Shown here: positions 15,808 to 24,947 of the stretch, one piece after another
Layout of the letters: the number at the start of each line of letters is the position of its first letter
Position numbering within the stretch: position 1 is the first letter of the stretch
Origin: Puerhibacterium puerhi
GTDB taxonomy: Bacteria; Actinomycetota; Actinomycetes; Actinomycetales; Cellulomonadaceae
Assembly (NCBI RefSeq): GCF_009846865.1
Contig: NZ_WUWN01000005.1
Location: 1 to 64,000, forward strand
Reading direction: 5' to 3'
DNA length: 64,000 nucleotides
Notes under the pieces: generated by a model
Told to the model about the DNA's origin: nothing
Seen by the model: the letters and a program-made list of their open reading frames with translations, nothing else
The model's database searches: none
Translations under genes and position numbers: made by a program

Positions 15808-16833
15808 ATGGCGGACGCGGTCAAGGGTGCTCACCGGGTGTCGATGATGGACATCGCCCGGGCCGCCGGCGTGTCCCAGAAGACCGTCTCGCGCGTCGTC
15901 AACGACGAGCCGAACGTCTCCGCGGCCGTCCGCGAGGCGGTCACCGCTGCCATCGCCGAGCTCGGCTTCCGGCCCAACGCCGCCGCCCGCGCCCTGGTCA
16001 CCCGGCGCAGCCGCCGCATCGGCATGGTCACCGTGACCACCACCGCGTACGGCCCGGCGTCGATCCTCGAGGGCGTCGAGCACGCCGTGCGCCGCGCGGG
16101 GTACTCGCTCAGCCTCGCGCGGATGGCCGGCGACGACGTGCAGGAGTACCGCGAGGCCATCGAGCGGCTCGTCGACGAGGGCTGCGAGGCCATCGTCCTG
16201 TCCGAGCCGATCGACCTGGGCCACCCGGCCCTGCCCGTCCCGGCAGGCCTGCCCCTGCTGAGCTTCGACACCCCGAGCTCCCAGCACCGCCCCGACGAGC
16301 TCGTGGTCGGCGCGGACGAGGTCGGCGGGGCCCGCAGCGCCACCGAGCACCTGCTGGCCCTCGGTCACCCGACGGTGCACCACATCTCCGGGCCTCCGGC
16401 CTGGGCGGCCAGCGGCCGCCGCGTGCAGGGCTGGCGTGCGGCCCTCGACGACGCCGGCGTCGCGGCCCCGCCCGTCGTCGGCGGCGACTGGTCGCCGGCC
16501 TCCGGCTACGAGGCGATGCGCGAGGTCCTGCGCCGCGGGGACGTCACGGCGGTCTTCGTCGCCAACGACTCGATGGCGATCGGCGCGATGCGCGCGGTCG
16601 CCGACGCCGGGCTGTCGGTGCCCGGCGACGTCAGCGTGGCCGGCTTCGACGACACCCCGGAGTCGGCGTACCTCGCCGTGCCGCTGACCACCGTCCGCCA
16701 GGACTTCGCCGAGGTGACGCGCCTGGCGATGCACCGGCTGCTGCGCACCATCGAGGGCCACCCGCCCACGGAGCGACACCGCAGCATCCCCACCCAGCTC
16801 GTCGTGCGGGAGTCCACCGCCCCGCTCGCCTGA
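15808..16833 (+). CDS. LacI family transcriptional regulator
   Basis: A 341-residue repressor. The N-terminal HTH (about 13-35: MDIARAAGVSQKTVSRVVN) is followed by the hinge PNAAARALVTRRSRRIG and a periplasmic-binding-like effector domain (about 65-335). It sits directly upstream of a sugar ABC operon with a GH42 enzyme, and the same palindrome precedes both it and that operon. It is therefore the likely local repressor, induced by a galactoside-type sugar (inferred). ATG follows AAGGAG at good distance. A hairpin at 16838-16859 ends the gene before the second operator. Confidence 0.93.
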   Translation: MADAVKGAHRVSMMDIARAAGVSQKTVSRVVNDEPNVSAAVREAVTAAIAELGFRPNAAARALVTRRSRRIGMVTVTTTAYGPASILEGVEHAVRRAGYSLSLARMAGDDVQEYREAIERLVDEGCEAIVLSEPIDLGHPALPVPAGLPLLSFDTPSSQHRPDELVVGADEVGGARSATEHLLALGHPTVHHISGPPAWAASGRRVQGWRAALDDAGVAAPPVVGGDWSPASGYEAMREVLRRGDVTAVFVANDSMAIGAMRAVADAGLSVPGDVSVAGFDDTPESAYLAVPLTTVRQDFAEVTRLAMHRLLRTIEGHPPTERHRSIPTQLVVRESTAPLA

Positions 16834-16837
16834 CCCC

Positions 16838-16859
16838 CGCCGCACCACGACGTGCGGCG
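16838..16859 (+). terminator. Hairpin after the lacI-like gene
   Basis: CGCCGCAC (16838-16845) pairs with GTGCGGCG (16852-16859) around a 6-nt loop, 5 bp after the stop codon. It separates the regulator from the ABC operon. Confidence 0.6.
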
Positions 16860-16868
16860 TCCGCGCCG

Positions 16869-16884
16869 CTGACTACGTAGTCAG
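16869..16884. promoter_or_regulatory. LacI-type operator of the GH42/ABC operon
   Basis: CTGACTACGTAGTCAG, a perfect 16-bp palindrome, 23 bp before the binding-protein start. It shares the 14-bp core TGACTACGTAGTCA with the operator at 15749-15766. Confidence 0.85.
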
Positions 16885-16907
16885 AGCCTCTGGATCGAAG
16901 GAGAACC

Positions 16908-18257
16908 ATGAGCATCGGACCATCGCCCACCCGGCGACAGCTGCTGCGGTGGGGCCTCGTCGGCGCCGCCGCTGCCGCGCTGCCGGGCGCCCTGACGGGG
17001 TGCGCGACCCAGACCGCCGCAGCGGTCCGCTCGGGCGACGTCACCCTCGACCTCTGGACCCACGACGACGGGTACATCACGTTCTTCACGGACTCCGTCC
17101 CCGTGGTCCAGTCGGGCAGCAGGTTCCGCTACGAGCTGGACGTGACCAAGATCGGCTCGGCCGACCTCGTCACCAAGGTCCTGGCCCAGGCCGTGGCGGG
17201 CACCGGGACGCCCGACGTCGCCGGCTTCGAGATCGGCAACTTCGCCCGGCTGCTGCGCGGCAACATCACCGAGGAGCTCCTGGTCGACCTGTCGGACGTC
17301 CGGGACCGGCTCGGCGACGACCTCATCCAGGCGCGCGTCGCCCCGTTCAGCAAGGACGGCCGGCTCTACGCGCTCGACTCCGACGCCCCGCTCGTCGTGC
17401 AGTACTACCGCGAGGACCTCTTCCGCGAGGACGGCCTGTCGCTCGAGACGCCCGAGACCTGGGCGGAGTTCCTCGACGCCGCGGAGGCCGTCTCGTCCCG
17501 CAAGGGCACCAGGTACGGCGCCGTCGGCGTCGGCAGCGACCTCGGCCAGGTGCTGCAGGGCTTCCAGATCCCGCTCATGCAGGCCGGCGGCAACCTGTTC
17601 GACGCCGAGGGCCGGCTGACCATCGAGACGCCGGAGGCCGAGCGCGCGCTGGCGTTCCTCGTCGACGGCATCCAACGCGGCGTCTTCACCACGGTCACCG
17701 ACATGTACGGCGGGAGCATCCAGGCGGCCCTCAAGTCCGGCGAGCTCGCGGCCGTGAGCATGCCGAGCTGGTACGCGAGCTACGGCATCCAGCCGAACGT
17801 CCCGGAGCAGGCGGGCCGGTGGCGGATCCGCCCGCTGCCCCGGATGACCGAGGGCGGCAGCCGGACGTCGGTGGGCGGCGGCACCGGGTTCGCGGCCCTG
17901 CGCGCCAAGCCGAACAGCGAGGCCGCCGCCGAGCTCGTCGAGAAGGTGTACCTCTCGCCGGCCCAGCAGGTGGCCCGGTACAAGGCGCTCGGCTACCTGC
18001 CGACCCTGCGCAGCGTCTACGACGACCCCGAGCTCCTCGCGCTCGGCAACGACTACTTCGGCGGCCAGCCGCTCTTCGAGGTCTACGCCGAGATCGTCGA
18101 CGAGATCCCCCCGTACTACCAGAGCCCCGACATGAGCATCCTGCAGACCGTGCTCAGCGGTGCGCTGCTCGACGCCTACCGCGGGCGGCGCACGCCCGCC
18201 GAGGCGCTCAGCACCGCCGCCGACGCGTTCCGCGGCCAGACCCGCAGCGAGCGCTGA
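16908..18257 (+). CDS. Sugar ABC transporter substrate-binding lipoprotein
   Basis: A 449-residue family 1 extracellular solute-binding protein. It has a twin-arginine-like RRQLLRW (9-15), a hydrophobic stretch, and the lipobox L-T-G-C32, so it should be exported and lipidated at C32. The body (VTLDLWTHDDGY, YALDSDAPLVVQYYREDLF, VGGGTGFAALR) matches oligosaccharide binders. It delivers a sugar, probably a galactoside given the GH42 gene, to the permeases that follow. ATG has AAGGAGAA upstream. It is the first gene of the operon 16908-22314. Confidence 0.92.
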   Translation: MSIGPSPTRRQLLRWGLVGAAAAALPGALTGCATQTAAAVRSGDVTLDLWTHDDGYITFFTDSVPVVQSGSRFRYELDVTKIGSADLVTKVLAQAVAGTGTPDVAGFEIGNFARLLRGNITEELLVDLSDVRDRLGDDLIQARVAPFSKDGRLYALDSDAPLVVQYYREDLFREDGLSLETPETWAEFLDAAEAVSSRKGTRYGAVGVGSDLGQVLQGFQIPLMQAGGNLFDAEGRLTIETPEAERALAFLVDGIQRGVFTTVTDMYGGSIQAALKSGELAAVSMPSWYASYGIQPNVPEQAGRWRIRPLPRMTEGGSRTSVGGGTGFAALRAKPNSEAAAELVEKVYLSPAQQVARYKALGYLPTLRSVYDDPELLALGNDYFGGQPLFEVYAEIVDEIPPYYQSPDMSILQTVLSGALLDAYRGRRTPAEALSTAADAFRGQTRSER

Positions 18258-18275
18258 GCCACCCGGGAGACCACC

Positions 18276-19232
18276 ATGACCGCCGTCACCACCACCGTCC
18301 CCGCCGGGCCGCCGGCCGTGCCCGCCGACGCGGCGCCCGCCGCCCGCACGCGCCGGCGCTCGCCGTCGTCGGGCGGCAACGCCCCCTACCTCTTCATCGC
18401 GCCGTTCTACGTCCTGTACGTGCTGTTCATGATCGTGCCGGTCCTGGCCGCGGTGTACCTGTCGCTCACCGAGTGGGTCGGCCTGGGCACGCCCACGTTC
18501 GTCGGCGCCCGGAACTACGCCGACCTGCTGCGCGACACCAGCTTCCGCACCGCGCTCGGCAACTCCGCCGTGTACGTGCTGGTGTCGGTGCTGATCGTCG
18601 TGCCGTGCGCCCTGCTCGTGGCCCAGGCGCTCAACGCGCGCGGCCTGCGGGCGCGCGACCTGTTCCGGGTCACGTTCTTCGTGCCGATGGTGCTGTCGCC
18701 CATCGTCATCGCGCTCGTCTACGGCCTGCTGCTGGACCGCAGCTACGGCGTGGTCAACACCGTGCTCCGGGCCCTGTTCGGCATCGGCTCCGTGGACTGG
18801 CTCGGCGACCCCACCCTCGCCAAGGTCGCCATCTCGTTCGTGCTGCTGTGGCGGTGGGTCGGCTACCTGTCGATCTTCTTCCTCGCCGCGCTGCAGGCGG
18901 TGCCGCGCGAGCTGTACGAGGCAGCGGCGCTCGACGGCGCCGGGGCGCTGCGGCGGTTCACCACCGTGACGCTGCCCGCCATCCAGCCCGTCTCCGCCTT
19001 CGTCGTCGTCACGAGCTTCATCAGCGCGGCCCAGCTCTTCGACGAGCCCTACCTGCTCACCCGCGGCGGGCCCGGGGAGTCCACGCTCTCGGTGGCCATG
19101 TTCATCTACCGGGCCGCCTTCGAGCGCCAGCAGCTCGGCTACGCCGCCGCCGCGGGCGTCGTGCTGTTCCTCGTCGTCTTCGTGGTCAGCCAGGTGCTGA
19201 ACCGCGTGCTCGCCATCGGGAGGGCCCAGTGA
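18276..19232 (+). CDS. Sugar ABC transporter permease (MalF type)
   Basis: A 318-residue inner-membrane permease with six predicted helices. The EAA loop YEAAALDGAGALRRFTTVTLP near residues 212-232 contacts the ATPase. GGNAPYLFIAPFYVLYVLF is the usual first helix. It lies 18 bp after the binding protein and overlaps the second permease by 4 bp. Confidence 0.92.
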   Translation: MTAVTTTVPAGPPAVPADAAPAARTRRRSPSSGGNAPYLFIAPFYVLYVLFMIVPVLAAVYLSLTEWVGLGTPTFVGARNYADLLRDTSFRTALGNSAVYVLVSVLIVVPCALLVAQALNARGLRARDLFRVTFFVPMVLSPIVIALVYGLLLDRSYGVVNTVLRALFGIGSVDWLGDPTLAKVAISFVLLWRWVGYLSIFFLAALQAVPRELYEAAALDGAGALRRFTTVTLPAIQPVSAFVVVTSFISAAQLFDEPYLLTRGGPGESTLSVAMFIYRAAFERQQLGYAAAAGVVLFLVVFVVSQVLNRVLAIGRAQ

Positions 19233-20116
19233 CCGCCGTGACCTCTGCCCCGTCCGTCGCCCGGACCGCCGCGGGCGCGCCGCGCCGGCGCCGGCCCCGC
19301 GTGGCCCCCGGCCGCGTCGCGCTGTACGCCGTCCTCGGCGTGCTGCTGCTGGTGTTCCTGTTCCCGCTCGCCTGGGCGGTGTCCGCGTCGTTCAAGCCGC
19401 GCGGCGACATCTTCTCCTCCACGTCGCTGATCCCCGCGCCCGCCACCCTCGACAACTACCAGCGGCTCCTGGGCGAGCAGCCGTTCTGGAGCTGGTTCGG
19501 CATCAGCGTCGGCGTGGCGGTGGTCGCCACCGTCGTGTCCGTGTTCGTCTGCGCCCTGGCCGGCTACGGGTTCGCGAAGTTCCGGTTCGCCGGCAAGCGC
19601 CTGCTGTTCGGCGTCATGTTCTCGTCGCTGAGCGTGCCGTTCGCGGTCATCCTCGTGCCGCTGTTCATCCTGGTGGTCAAGAGCCACCTGTCGAACCCGT
19701 GGTTCGCGCTGATCGTGCCCTGGGTGGCCCCGGCCTTCGGGATCTTCATGATGCAGCAGTACATCGTGCAGTCCGTGCCCGACGAGATCCTCGAGGCCGG
19801 CCGCATCGACGGGAACACCGAGTTCCAGATCTTCCGCCGCCTCGTGCTGCCGCTGCTGCGCCCCTCGCTCGGGGCGCTCGCCGTCTGGAGCTTCCTGCAG
19901 ACCTACAACTCGTTCCTCTGGCCGCTCGTGCTGGTCTCCGACTCCAGCAGCTACACGCTGCCGGTCGGCCTCAACACGCTCTTCCAGGCCGAGAACCGTT
20001 CGTTCGACCTCGTGCTCGCGGGCGCCGTGCTCGCGAGCGTCCCGACCGTCCTCGTGTTCCTGCTGCTGCGCAAGCAGCTGCTCGAGGGCCTGTCCGCCGG
20101 AGCGGTGAAAGGATGA
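19229..20116 (+). CDS. Sugar ABC transporter permease (MalG type)
   Basis: A 295-residue permease partner. After the first helix come SASFKPRGDIF and the EAA loop LEAGRIDGNTEFQIFRRLVLP (about 187-207). GTG 19229 overlaps the preceding stop (GTGA), and its own stop overlaps the GH42 ATG (ATGA). No ATPase gene occurs in the operon; a shared MsiK-type ATPase is likely. Confidence 0.92.
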   Translation: MTAVTSAPSVARTAAGAPRRRRPRVAPGRVALYAVLGVLLLVFLFPLAWAVSASFKPRGDIFSSTSLIPAPATLDNYQRLLGEQPFWSWFGISVGVAVVATVVSVFVCALAGYGFAKFRFAGKRLLFGVMFSSLSVPFAVILVPLFILVVKSHLSNPWFALIVPWVAPAFGIFMMQQYIVQSVPDEILEAGRIDGNTEFQIFRRLVLPLLRPSLGALAVWSFLQTYNSFLWPLVLVSDSSSYTLPVGLNTLFQAENRSFDLVLAGAVLASVPTVLVFLLLRKQLLEGLSAGAVKG

Positions 20117-22314
20117 CCGACCCCATGCCCAGCGAGCCCACCCCCACCCAGCCCGAGGCGCCCGGTGCCCCCGGTGCCCCCGGAGGCACCCGGCCGACGT
20201 CGGTGACCGAGCGGTACCCGGGGCTGACCGACCGGGTGCTGTTCGGGGCCGCCTACTACGCCGAGTACCAGCCGGTCCCGCGGCTCGAGCAGGACCTCGA
20301 CCTCATGCGCGAGGCCGGCTTCAGCGTCATCCGCGTCGGCGAGTCGGTGTGGTCCACCTGGGAGCCGGAGGACGGGCGGTTCGACCTCGACTGGCTGCAG
20401 CCCGTGCTCGACGGCGCCCACGAGCGCGGCATCCGCGTCGTGCTCGGCACGCCCACCTACGCGGCGCCGCCCTGGCTGGCCCGCCGCTACCCGGAGATCA
20501 ACGTCCACCGCCGGACCGGCCAGCCGATGGGCTGGGGCGCCCGGCAGGAGATCGACTACTCCCACCCCGCGTTCCTCTTCCACGCCGAGCGCGTGGTCCG
20601 CCGGGTGGTCGAGCGCTACGCCGGCCACCCCGCCGTCATCGGCTACCAGGTCGACAACGAGCCGGGCAACGAGATCTTCTACAACCCCCAGGTGTTCCAG
20701 CGCTTCGTCGACCACCTGCGCCGCACCTACGGCGACGTCGAGACGATCAACCGCGAGTGGGGGCTGACCTACTGGTCGCACCGGCTGTCCACGTGGGCCG
20801 ACCTGTGGACGCCCGACATGAACGCCCAGCCCCAGTACGCGCTGGCGTGGCGGAGGTTCCAGGCCACGCTGACCACCGACTTCATCGGCTGGCAGGCCGA
20901 CATCGTGCGCGAGTACGCCCGCGACGACCAGTTCGTCACCACCTGCTTCGCCTACGAGCGCCCGACCCTGCAGGACGAGGCCGTGGCGGCGCGCCTCGAC
21001 GTCACCAGCGGCAACGCCTACTACCGGATGCAGGACCACCTGGCCCTGCCGACGCCGGACGGCGCGCAGCAGCACTGGACGACGCAGGGCACCTGGGCGC
21101 TGTACGCCACGGCCGACCGGATGTACGGCTCGCGCCAGGAGCCGTTCCTGGTGACCGAGACGGACGCGACGGCCATCGGCGCGCCGTGGCAGAACGAGCC
21201 GGCGTACGACGGCCAGTGGCGCCAGGCGGCGTGGGCGCTGATCTCCCGCGGCGCGACGATGATCGAGTACTGGCACTGGCACACGCTGCACTACGGCGCC
21301 GAGACGTACTGGGGCGGGGTGCTGCCGCACAGCCTCGAGCCGGGCCGGGTCTACCGGCAGGTGGCGGCCCTCGGGGCCGAGCTGGCCGCTGCGGGCGACC
21401 GGGTGGCTGGCCTCACGCCCGACCACGACGTCACCGTGGTGTGGGACAACGCCTCGAAGTGGGCGCTGACCGAGCACCCCGCCTTCGGCGGCGGCACCGG
21501 GCGTCACGACCGCACCTTCCAGACGACCGTGGACGCCTACCTGCGCGGCGCCTTCGAGGCCGGGCTCTCGTCCCGCGTCGTGCACGCCGGTGGCCTGGCC
21601 GCCCAGGACCCGGCGGTGTTCGCCGCGCAGCACCCGGTCCTGGTCGCCGCGGCGCTGACCATCCTCGACGACGCGACGCTGACCTGGCTGCGGCGGTACG
21701 CCGAGGCGGGCGGCCACCTCGTGGTCGGGGTGCGGACGGGCTACGAGGACCAGGAGGCCAGAGCGCGGCTCGAGCGCAAGCCCGCGCACCTGGCCGAGGC
21801 CGCCGGCACCTGGTACGACGAGTTCTCCACCGTGGACCAGCCCGTCCCCGTGCACGGCAGCGCGGCGCTGTCGCTGCCCGACGACGCCGCGGGGCAGTGG
21901 TGGGTCGACGGGCTGCAGGCCGACGGCTCCGAGGTGCTCGCCGGCTACGACCACCCGCACTTCGGGCGGTTCGCCGCGGTGACGACCCGGGCCGTCGGCA
22001 GCGGGCGGGTCACCGTGGTCGGCACGGTGCCCTCGCCGGGCCTCGCCGCGGCGGTGCTGGGCTGGGCGGCGGGGCCGGACGGCGCCGCCGGGTGGCGGCC
22101 GCAGGCCGGCACCCAGACCGTGACCGGCGCGCGCAACCGCCACGGCGAGCACCTGCGCTTCGTGCACAACTGGTCGTGGACGCCGTCCACCTTCACCCTG
22201 CCCGAGGCGGCCGCCGAGGTGGCCGGCGACCGGGTCTGGGCAGCGGGGGAGGTCCTCGAGCTCGGCCCGTGGGACGTGCGCGTGCTCGCGGTCACGGAGC
22301 CGGCGCGGGGCTGA
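20113..22314 (+). CDS. GH42 beta-galactosidase
   Basis: A 733-residue glycoside hydrolase 42 enzyme. The TIM barrel (about 40-420) has acid/base E183 in YQVDNEPGNE and nucleophile E349 in LVTETDATAIG. The trimerisation-type and C-terminal beta domains follow (about 420-733). No signal peptide is present, so it acts in the cytoplasm on imported beta-galactosides (lacto- or galacto-oligosaccharides, or arabinogalactan fragments). It is the last gene of the operon and is coupled to the permease by an ATGA overlap. A Pro/Ala/Gly-rich tail of 30 residues precedes the barrel. Confidence 0.94.
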   Translation: MTDPMPSEPTPTQPEAPGAPGAPGGTRPTSVTERYPGLTDRVLFGAAYYAEYQPVPRLEQDLDLMREAGFSVIRVGESVWSTWEPEDGRFDLDWLQPVLDGAHERGIRVVLGTPTYAAPPWLARRYPEINVHRRTGQPMGWGARQEIDYSHPAFLFHAERVVRRVVERYAGHPAVIGYQVDNEPGNEIFYNPQVFQRFVDHLRRTYGDVETINREWGLTYWSHRLSTWADLWTPDMNAQPQYALAWRRFQATLTTDFIGWQADIVREYARDDQFVTTCFAYERPTLQDEAVAARLDVTSGNAYYRMQDHLALPTPDGAQQHWTTQGTWALYATADRMYGSRQEPFLVTETDATAIGAPWQNEPAYDGQWRQAAWALISRGATMIEYWHWHTLHYGAETYWGGVLPHSLEPGRVYRQVAALGAELAAAGDRVAGLTPDHDVTVVWDNASKWALTEHPAFGGGTGRHDRTFQTTVDAYLRGAFEAGLSSRVVHAGGLAAQDPAVFAAQHPVLVAAALTILDDATLTWLRRYAEAGGHLVVGVRTGYEDQEARARLERKPAHLAEAAGTWYDEFSTVDQPVPVHGSAALSLPDDAAGQWWVDGLQADGSEVLAGYDHPHFGRFAAVTTRAVGSGRVTVVGTVPSPGLAAAVLGWAAGPDGAAGWRPQAGTQTVTGARNRHGEHLRFVHNWSWTPSTFTLPEAAAEVAGDRVWAAGEVLELGPWDVRVLAVTEPARG

Positions 22315-22333
22315 GGCCCGGCCGCCCGACGAC

Positions 22334-22367
22334 GAGGGCCGGCGTACCCGCGGGTGCGCCGGCCCTC
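22334..22367. terminator. Bidirectional terminator between GH42 and PAS-ANTAR genes
   Basis: GAGGGCCGGCG (22334-22344) pairs with CGCCGGCCCTC (22357-22367), an 11-bp GC-rich stem between two convergent genes. Confidence 0.75.
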
Positions 22368-22386
22368 CTCGTGCTCGCCGGTGCGC

Positions 22387-23073
22387 TCAGCCGACCATGA
22401 GCTGGGGGTCCTCCGGCGGCAGCGGCGCCGCGAGGAAGCCCTTGATCTCGTCCGCGGAGGGGAACGCCGTCAGGCCGGGCCGGCTGAACCAGTGCACGAG
22501 CCACGAGGCGAGGTCCCGCACCGGGACGTTCGCCAGGTTGGACGCGTGCCGCAGGTGCTCGAACGCCTCCTCGGCGTCCGTGCTGAACGCCACCATGAGC
22601 ACGCCCTTGGCCTGCTCGATCGCCGCCCGCCGCTCGGCCGAGGCGCGGATGGACCGCGTCGCCTCGCGCTGCGCGACCTCCTTCTGCGCCTCGGTGACGT
22701 CGATGAAGTAGCCGATCAGCTCGCAGACCTCGCCCGTCTCCGGGTCCCGGCGGCCCTGGCCGGTGACGGCGAGCGTACGGACCGTGCCGTGGGCGTCGAA
22801 GATGCGGTGGACCGAGCTGAACGCCTCGCCGGTGCGCGCGGCGTCGTGCAGGATCCCGTCCACGCGCTCGCGGTCGTCCGGGTGCTTGTGGGAGAGCATG
22901 AGCTCGGTGGTCGGCACGATCTCGCCCGGCTTGAAGCCGTGCATCACGTAGACCTCGTCCGACCAGGCCCACCTGCCGGTCGCGAGGTCCAGCCGGTACC
23001 GGCCCACCGGCGGGCGCTCGCCCGCGCCCAGCGCGGCCTCGAGCGCATGGTCGAAAGGTGCACTCTCGGTCAT
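22387..23073 (-). CDS. PAS-ANTAR domain regulator
   Basis: A 228-residue protein. Residues about 20-130 form a PAS fold (GRWAWSDEVYVMHGFKPGE, HPDDRERVDG, FIDVTEAQKE). Residues about 140-200 form an ANTAR domain (RRAAIEQAKGVLMVAFSTDAEEAF). ANTAR domains bind paired RNA hairpins and prevent transcription termination; the PAS part is the sensor. Targets are not visible next to it. ATG 23073 was chosen as the first start giving the complete PAS domain; it has only a weak ribosome binding site. TAGTGT at 23177-23182 (minus) is a possible -10. Unusually there is no GAF or kinase partner. Confidence 0.88.
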   Translation of the reverse strand: MTESAPFDHALEAALGAGERPPVGRYRLDLATGRWAWSDEVYVMHGFKPGEIVPTTELMLSHKHPDDRERVDGILHDAARTGEAFSSVHRIFDAHGTVRTLAVTGQGRRDPETGEVCELIGYFIDVTEAQKEVAQREATRSIRASAERRAAIEQAKGVLMVAFSTDAEEAFEHLRHASNLANVPVRDLASWLVHWFSRPGLTAFPSADEIKGFLAAPLPPEDPQLMVG

Positions 23074-23297
23074 GTCGTCTCCCTGGTCAGGGCGGCGTCG
23101 AGGCCGTCTGCTCGACCTCGGATGCGGGCGGAGCCCGGCACGGTGCGCCAGTCCGGGACGGCTGCGCGCGAAGGGCACACTAGGTGCACCTCAGCAGGTC
23201 GGCACGTCGAACGCACATCGCCCCAGCAGATCAGGTCCGGGCGGATCGCGCGAACGCAAGCGACGCCGGGCCGCGTGCGAGCGCCGCGACGGCTGCC
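23074..23297. other. Divergent intergenic region
   Basis: About 290 bp between the PAS-ANTAR gene and the next SDR gene. Nothing coding is supported. TAGTGT (23182-23177, minus) and TACGTT (23298-23303, plus) are the best -10 candidates. Confidence 0.3.
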
Positions 23298-23303
23298 TAC
23301 GTT
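23298..23303 (+). promoter_or_regulatory. Candidate -10 of SDR gene
   Basis: TACGTT, 62 bases before ATG 23366, leaving a leader with the GGAGGT ribosome binding site. Confidence 0.3.
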
Positions 23304-23365
23304 GACGGGCACGGGTCCGTCGTCGGCCCGCGTCCCCACCACCGACACGCGCGGAGGTCACGTTC

Positions 23366-24235
23366 ATGTCCGAGCAGCCCGAGACCGCAGGATTCCCCGC
23401 CCAGCAGCAGGAGCCTCCGGGCCTCACCGAGCCCATGACGCCCCGGCCCGACCACGGCGAGTCCAGCTACGAGGGCTCCGGCAAGCTGACCGGGTCGCGC
23501 GCCCTGGTCACGGGCGGCGACTCCGGCATCGGCCGCGCCGTGGCGATCGCGTTCGCCCGCGAGGGCGCCGACGTCGCGATCGGCTACCTGCCGCAGGAGC
23601 AGCAGGACGCCGAGGAGACCGCGCGCTGGGTCGAGGAGGCCGGCCGCAAGGCGGTGCTGCTGCCCGGCGACATCCGCGAGGAGCAGACGGCGCGCGGCAT
23701 CGTCGACCGGGCCGCGGCCGAGCTCGGCGGCCTGGACGTGCTGGTCAACAACGCCGGCTTCCAGTACGCGCGGCGCGAGTCCATCGCGGACATCACCACC
23801 GACGAGCTGGACCGCACCTTCAAGACCAACCTGTACGCGCTGTTCTGGATCACCCAGCAGGCGCTGACCCACATCGGCGAGGGCGGGGCGATCATCAACA
23901 ACGCCTCGATCCAGGCGTACGAGCCCTCCACCTCGCTGCTCGACTACGCCTCGACCAAGGCGGCCATCACCAACTTCACGGTGAACCTCGCGGCCGAGGT
24001 GGGCGCGCGCGGCATCCGCGTCAACGCGGTGGCGCCCGGCCCGATCTGGACGCCGCTGCAGCCCGCCACCCAGGGGACGGAGAAGCTGGAGAAGTTCGGC
24101 TCCGACACCCCGCTCGGGCGCGCCGGGCAGCCCGCCGAGCTCGCGCCGGCGTTCGTGTTCCTCGCCTCGAACGTCACCGCCTCCTACGTCTCGGGCACGG
24201 TGCTCGGCGTGACGGGCGGCAAGCCCGTCTTCTGA
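23366..24235 (+). CDS. SDR oxidoreductase, YhdG/YghA-like
   Basis: A 289-residue classical SDR with a 40-residue N-terminal extension (PRPDHGESSYEGSGKLTGSRALVTGG). This extension marks the YhdG/YghA / general stress protein 39 group. The cofactor loop is G50-G-D-S-G-I-G56, followed by NNAGF and catalytic Y194-x3-K198 (YASTK). Members are often stress-induced aldehyde/alcohol dehydrogenases; the substrate is unknown. ATG follows CGGAGGTCAC. It is monocistronic by its flanking gaps. Confidence 0.9.
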   Translation: MSEQPETAGFPAQQQEPPGLTEPMTPRPDHGESSYEGSGKLTGSRALVTGGDSGIGRAVAIAFAREGADVAIGYLPQEQQDAEETARWVEEAGRKAVLLPGDIREEQTARGIVDRAAAELGGLDVLVNNAGFQYARRESIADITTDELDRTFKTNLYALFWITQQALTHIGEGGAIINNASIQAYEPSTSLLDYASTKAAITNFTVNLAAEVGARGIRVNAVAPGPIWTPLQPATQGTEKLEKFGSDTPLGRAGQPAELAPAFVFLASNVTASYVSGTVLGVTGGKPVF

Positions 24236-24386
24236 CCCGCGCCCGGCGGCGCCGTCGTCCGCCGGCGCGCCGCGGACGCCGGGGTGCGGGCACCGTCGTG
24301 CGTGCAGCGACCCGCGGTGGTGCGATGAGCGGACCGTCGGCGGGGGCGGCGGGCAGGAGCGGAGGCGAGCGACGACGGAGGCGGCG

Positions 24387-24878
24387 ATGACGATGACCCA
24401 GGAATCGACCCAGGAATCGGGACGGACGGGCGACGAGGTGCCCGTGAGCCGACGCCCCACCGGGCCGGACGACCTGCCGGAGGTGCAGTCCCTCGAGGAG
24501 CTGGCGGAGCTGGCGCGCAGCCGGACCCCGCTGTACGTGCGGTTCAGCACCGGTCCGAAGGTGGACGCGGCGGGCCGCAGCCGGGACCACGAGTCGGGCT
24601 GCATGCTGCCCGGGCTCTCGGCCAACCCGCTGGACCCCGAGCCGTGGTTCGACCGGCCCGCCGTCCACTGGGTGGCCCGGCAGGTCATGCAGTACGCGCA
24701 CCTGCGCCAGGACGAGCGGTTCGCCTGGGTGCTCACCGGCGAGGTCGTGGGCCGCGGCCCCGACTGCGAGCCGCTCATCGGCGACGTGCAGCCGGTCGCG
24801 GCGATCCCCGACCACGTGGTGCGGGCGGCGCGGGACCTCTACGAGGAGGTCTTCGACGTCAGCGAGGACGGCACCTGA
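24387..24878 (+). CDS. DUF6098 family protein
   Basis: A 163-residue soluble protein. The core (about 36-150) has LYVRFSTGPKVD, ESGCMLPGLSANPLDPEPWF and GRGPDCEPLI, the conserved blocks of DUF6098, a family of unknown function found in actinobacteria. ATG follows ACGGAGG. The N-terminus repeats TQEST/TQESG. It stands alone before a strong terminator. Confidence 0.82.
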   Translation: MTMTQESTQESGRTGDEVPVSRRPTGPDDLPEVQSLEELAELARSRTPLYVRFSTGPKVDAAGRSRDHESGCMLPGLSANPLDPEPWFDRPAVHWVARQVMQYAHLRQDERFAWVLTGEVVGRGPDCEPLIGDVQPVAAIPDHVVRAARDLYEEVFDVSEDGT

Positions 24879-24899
24879 CGAGTCCTGCCGGCGGCCCGG

Positions 24900-24941
24900 G
24901 AGGCGGGGGACGGGGGGCGGGCCCTCCCGTCCCCCGCCTCC
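24900..24941. terminator. Bidirectional terminator
   Basis: GAGGCGGGGGACGGG (24900-24914) pairs with CCCGTCCCCCGCCTC (24926-24940). It lies between the convergent DUF6098 and nucleotidyltransferase genes. Confidence 0.8.
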
Positions 24942-24947
24942 GGCGCG

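Noticed and set aside
16949-19228. Upstream extension of the second permease frame through the binding-protein and first permease genes
   Set aside because: The extension is Arg/Pro/Ala-rich shadow sequence of well-identified genes; the permease start is fixed at GTG 19229 by overlap and domain content.
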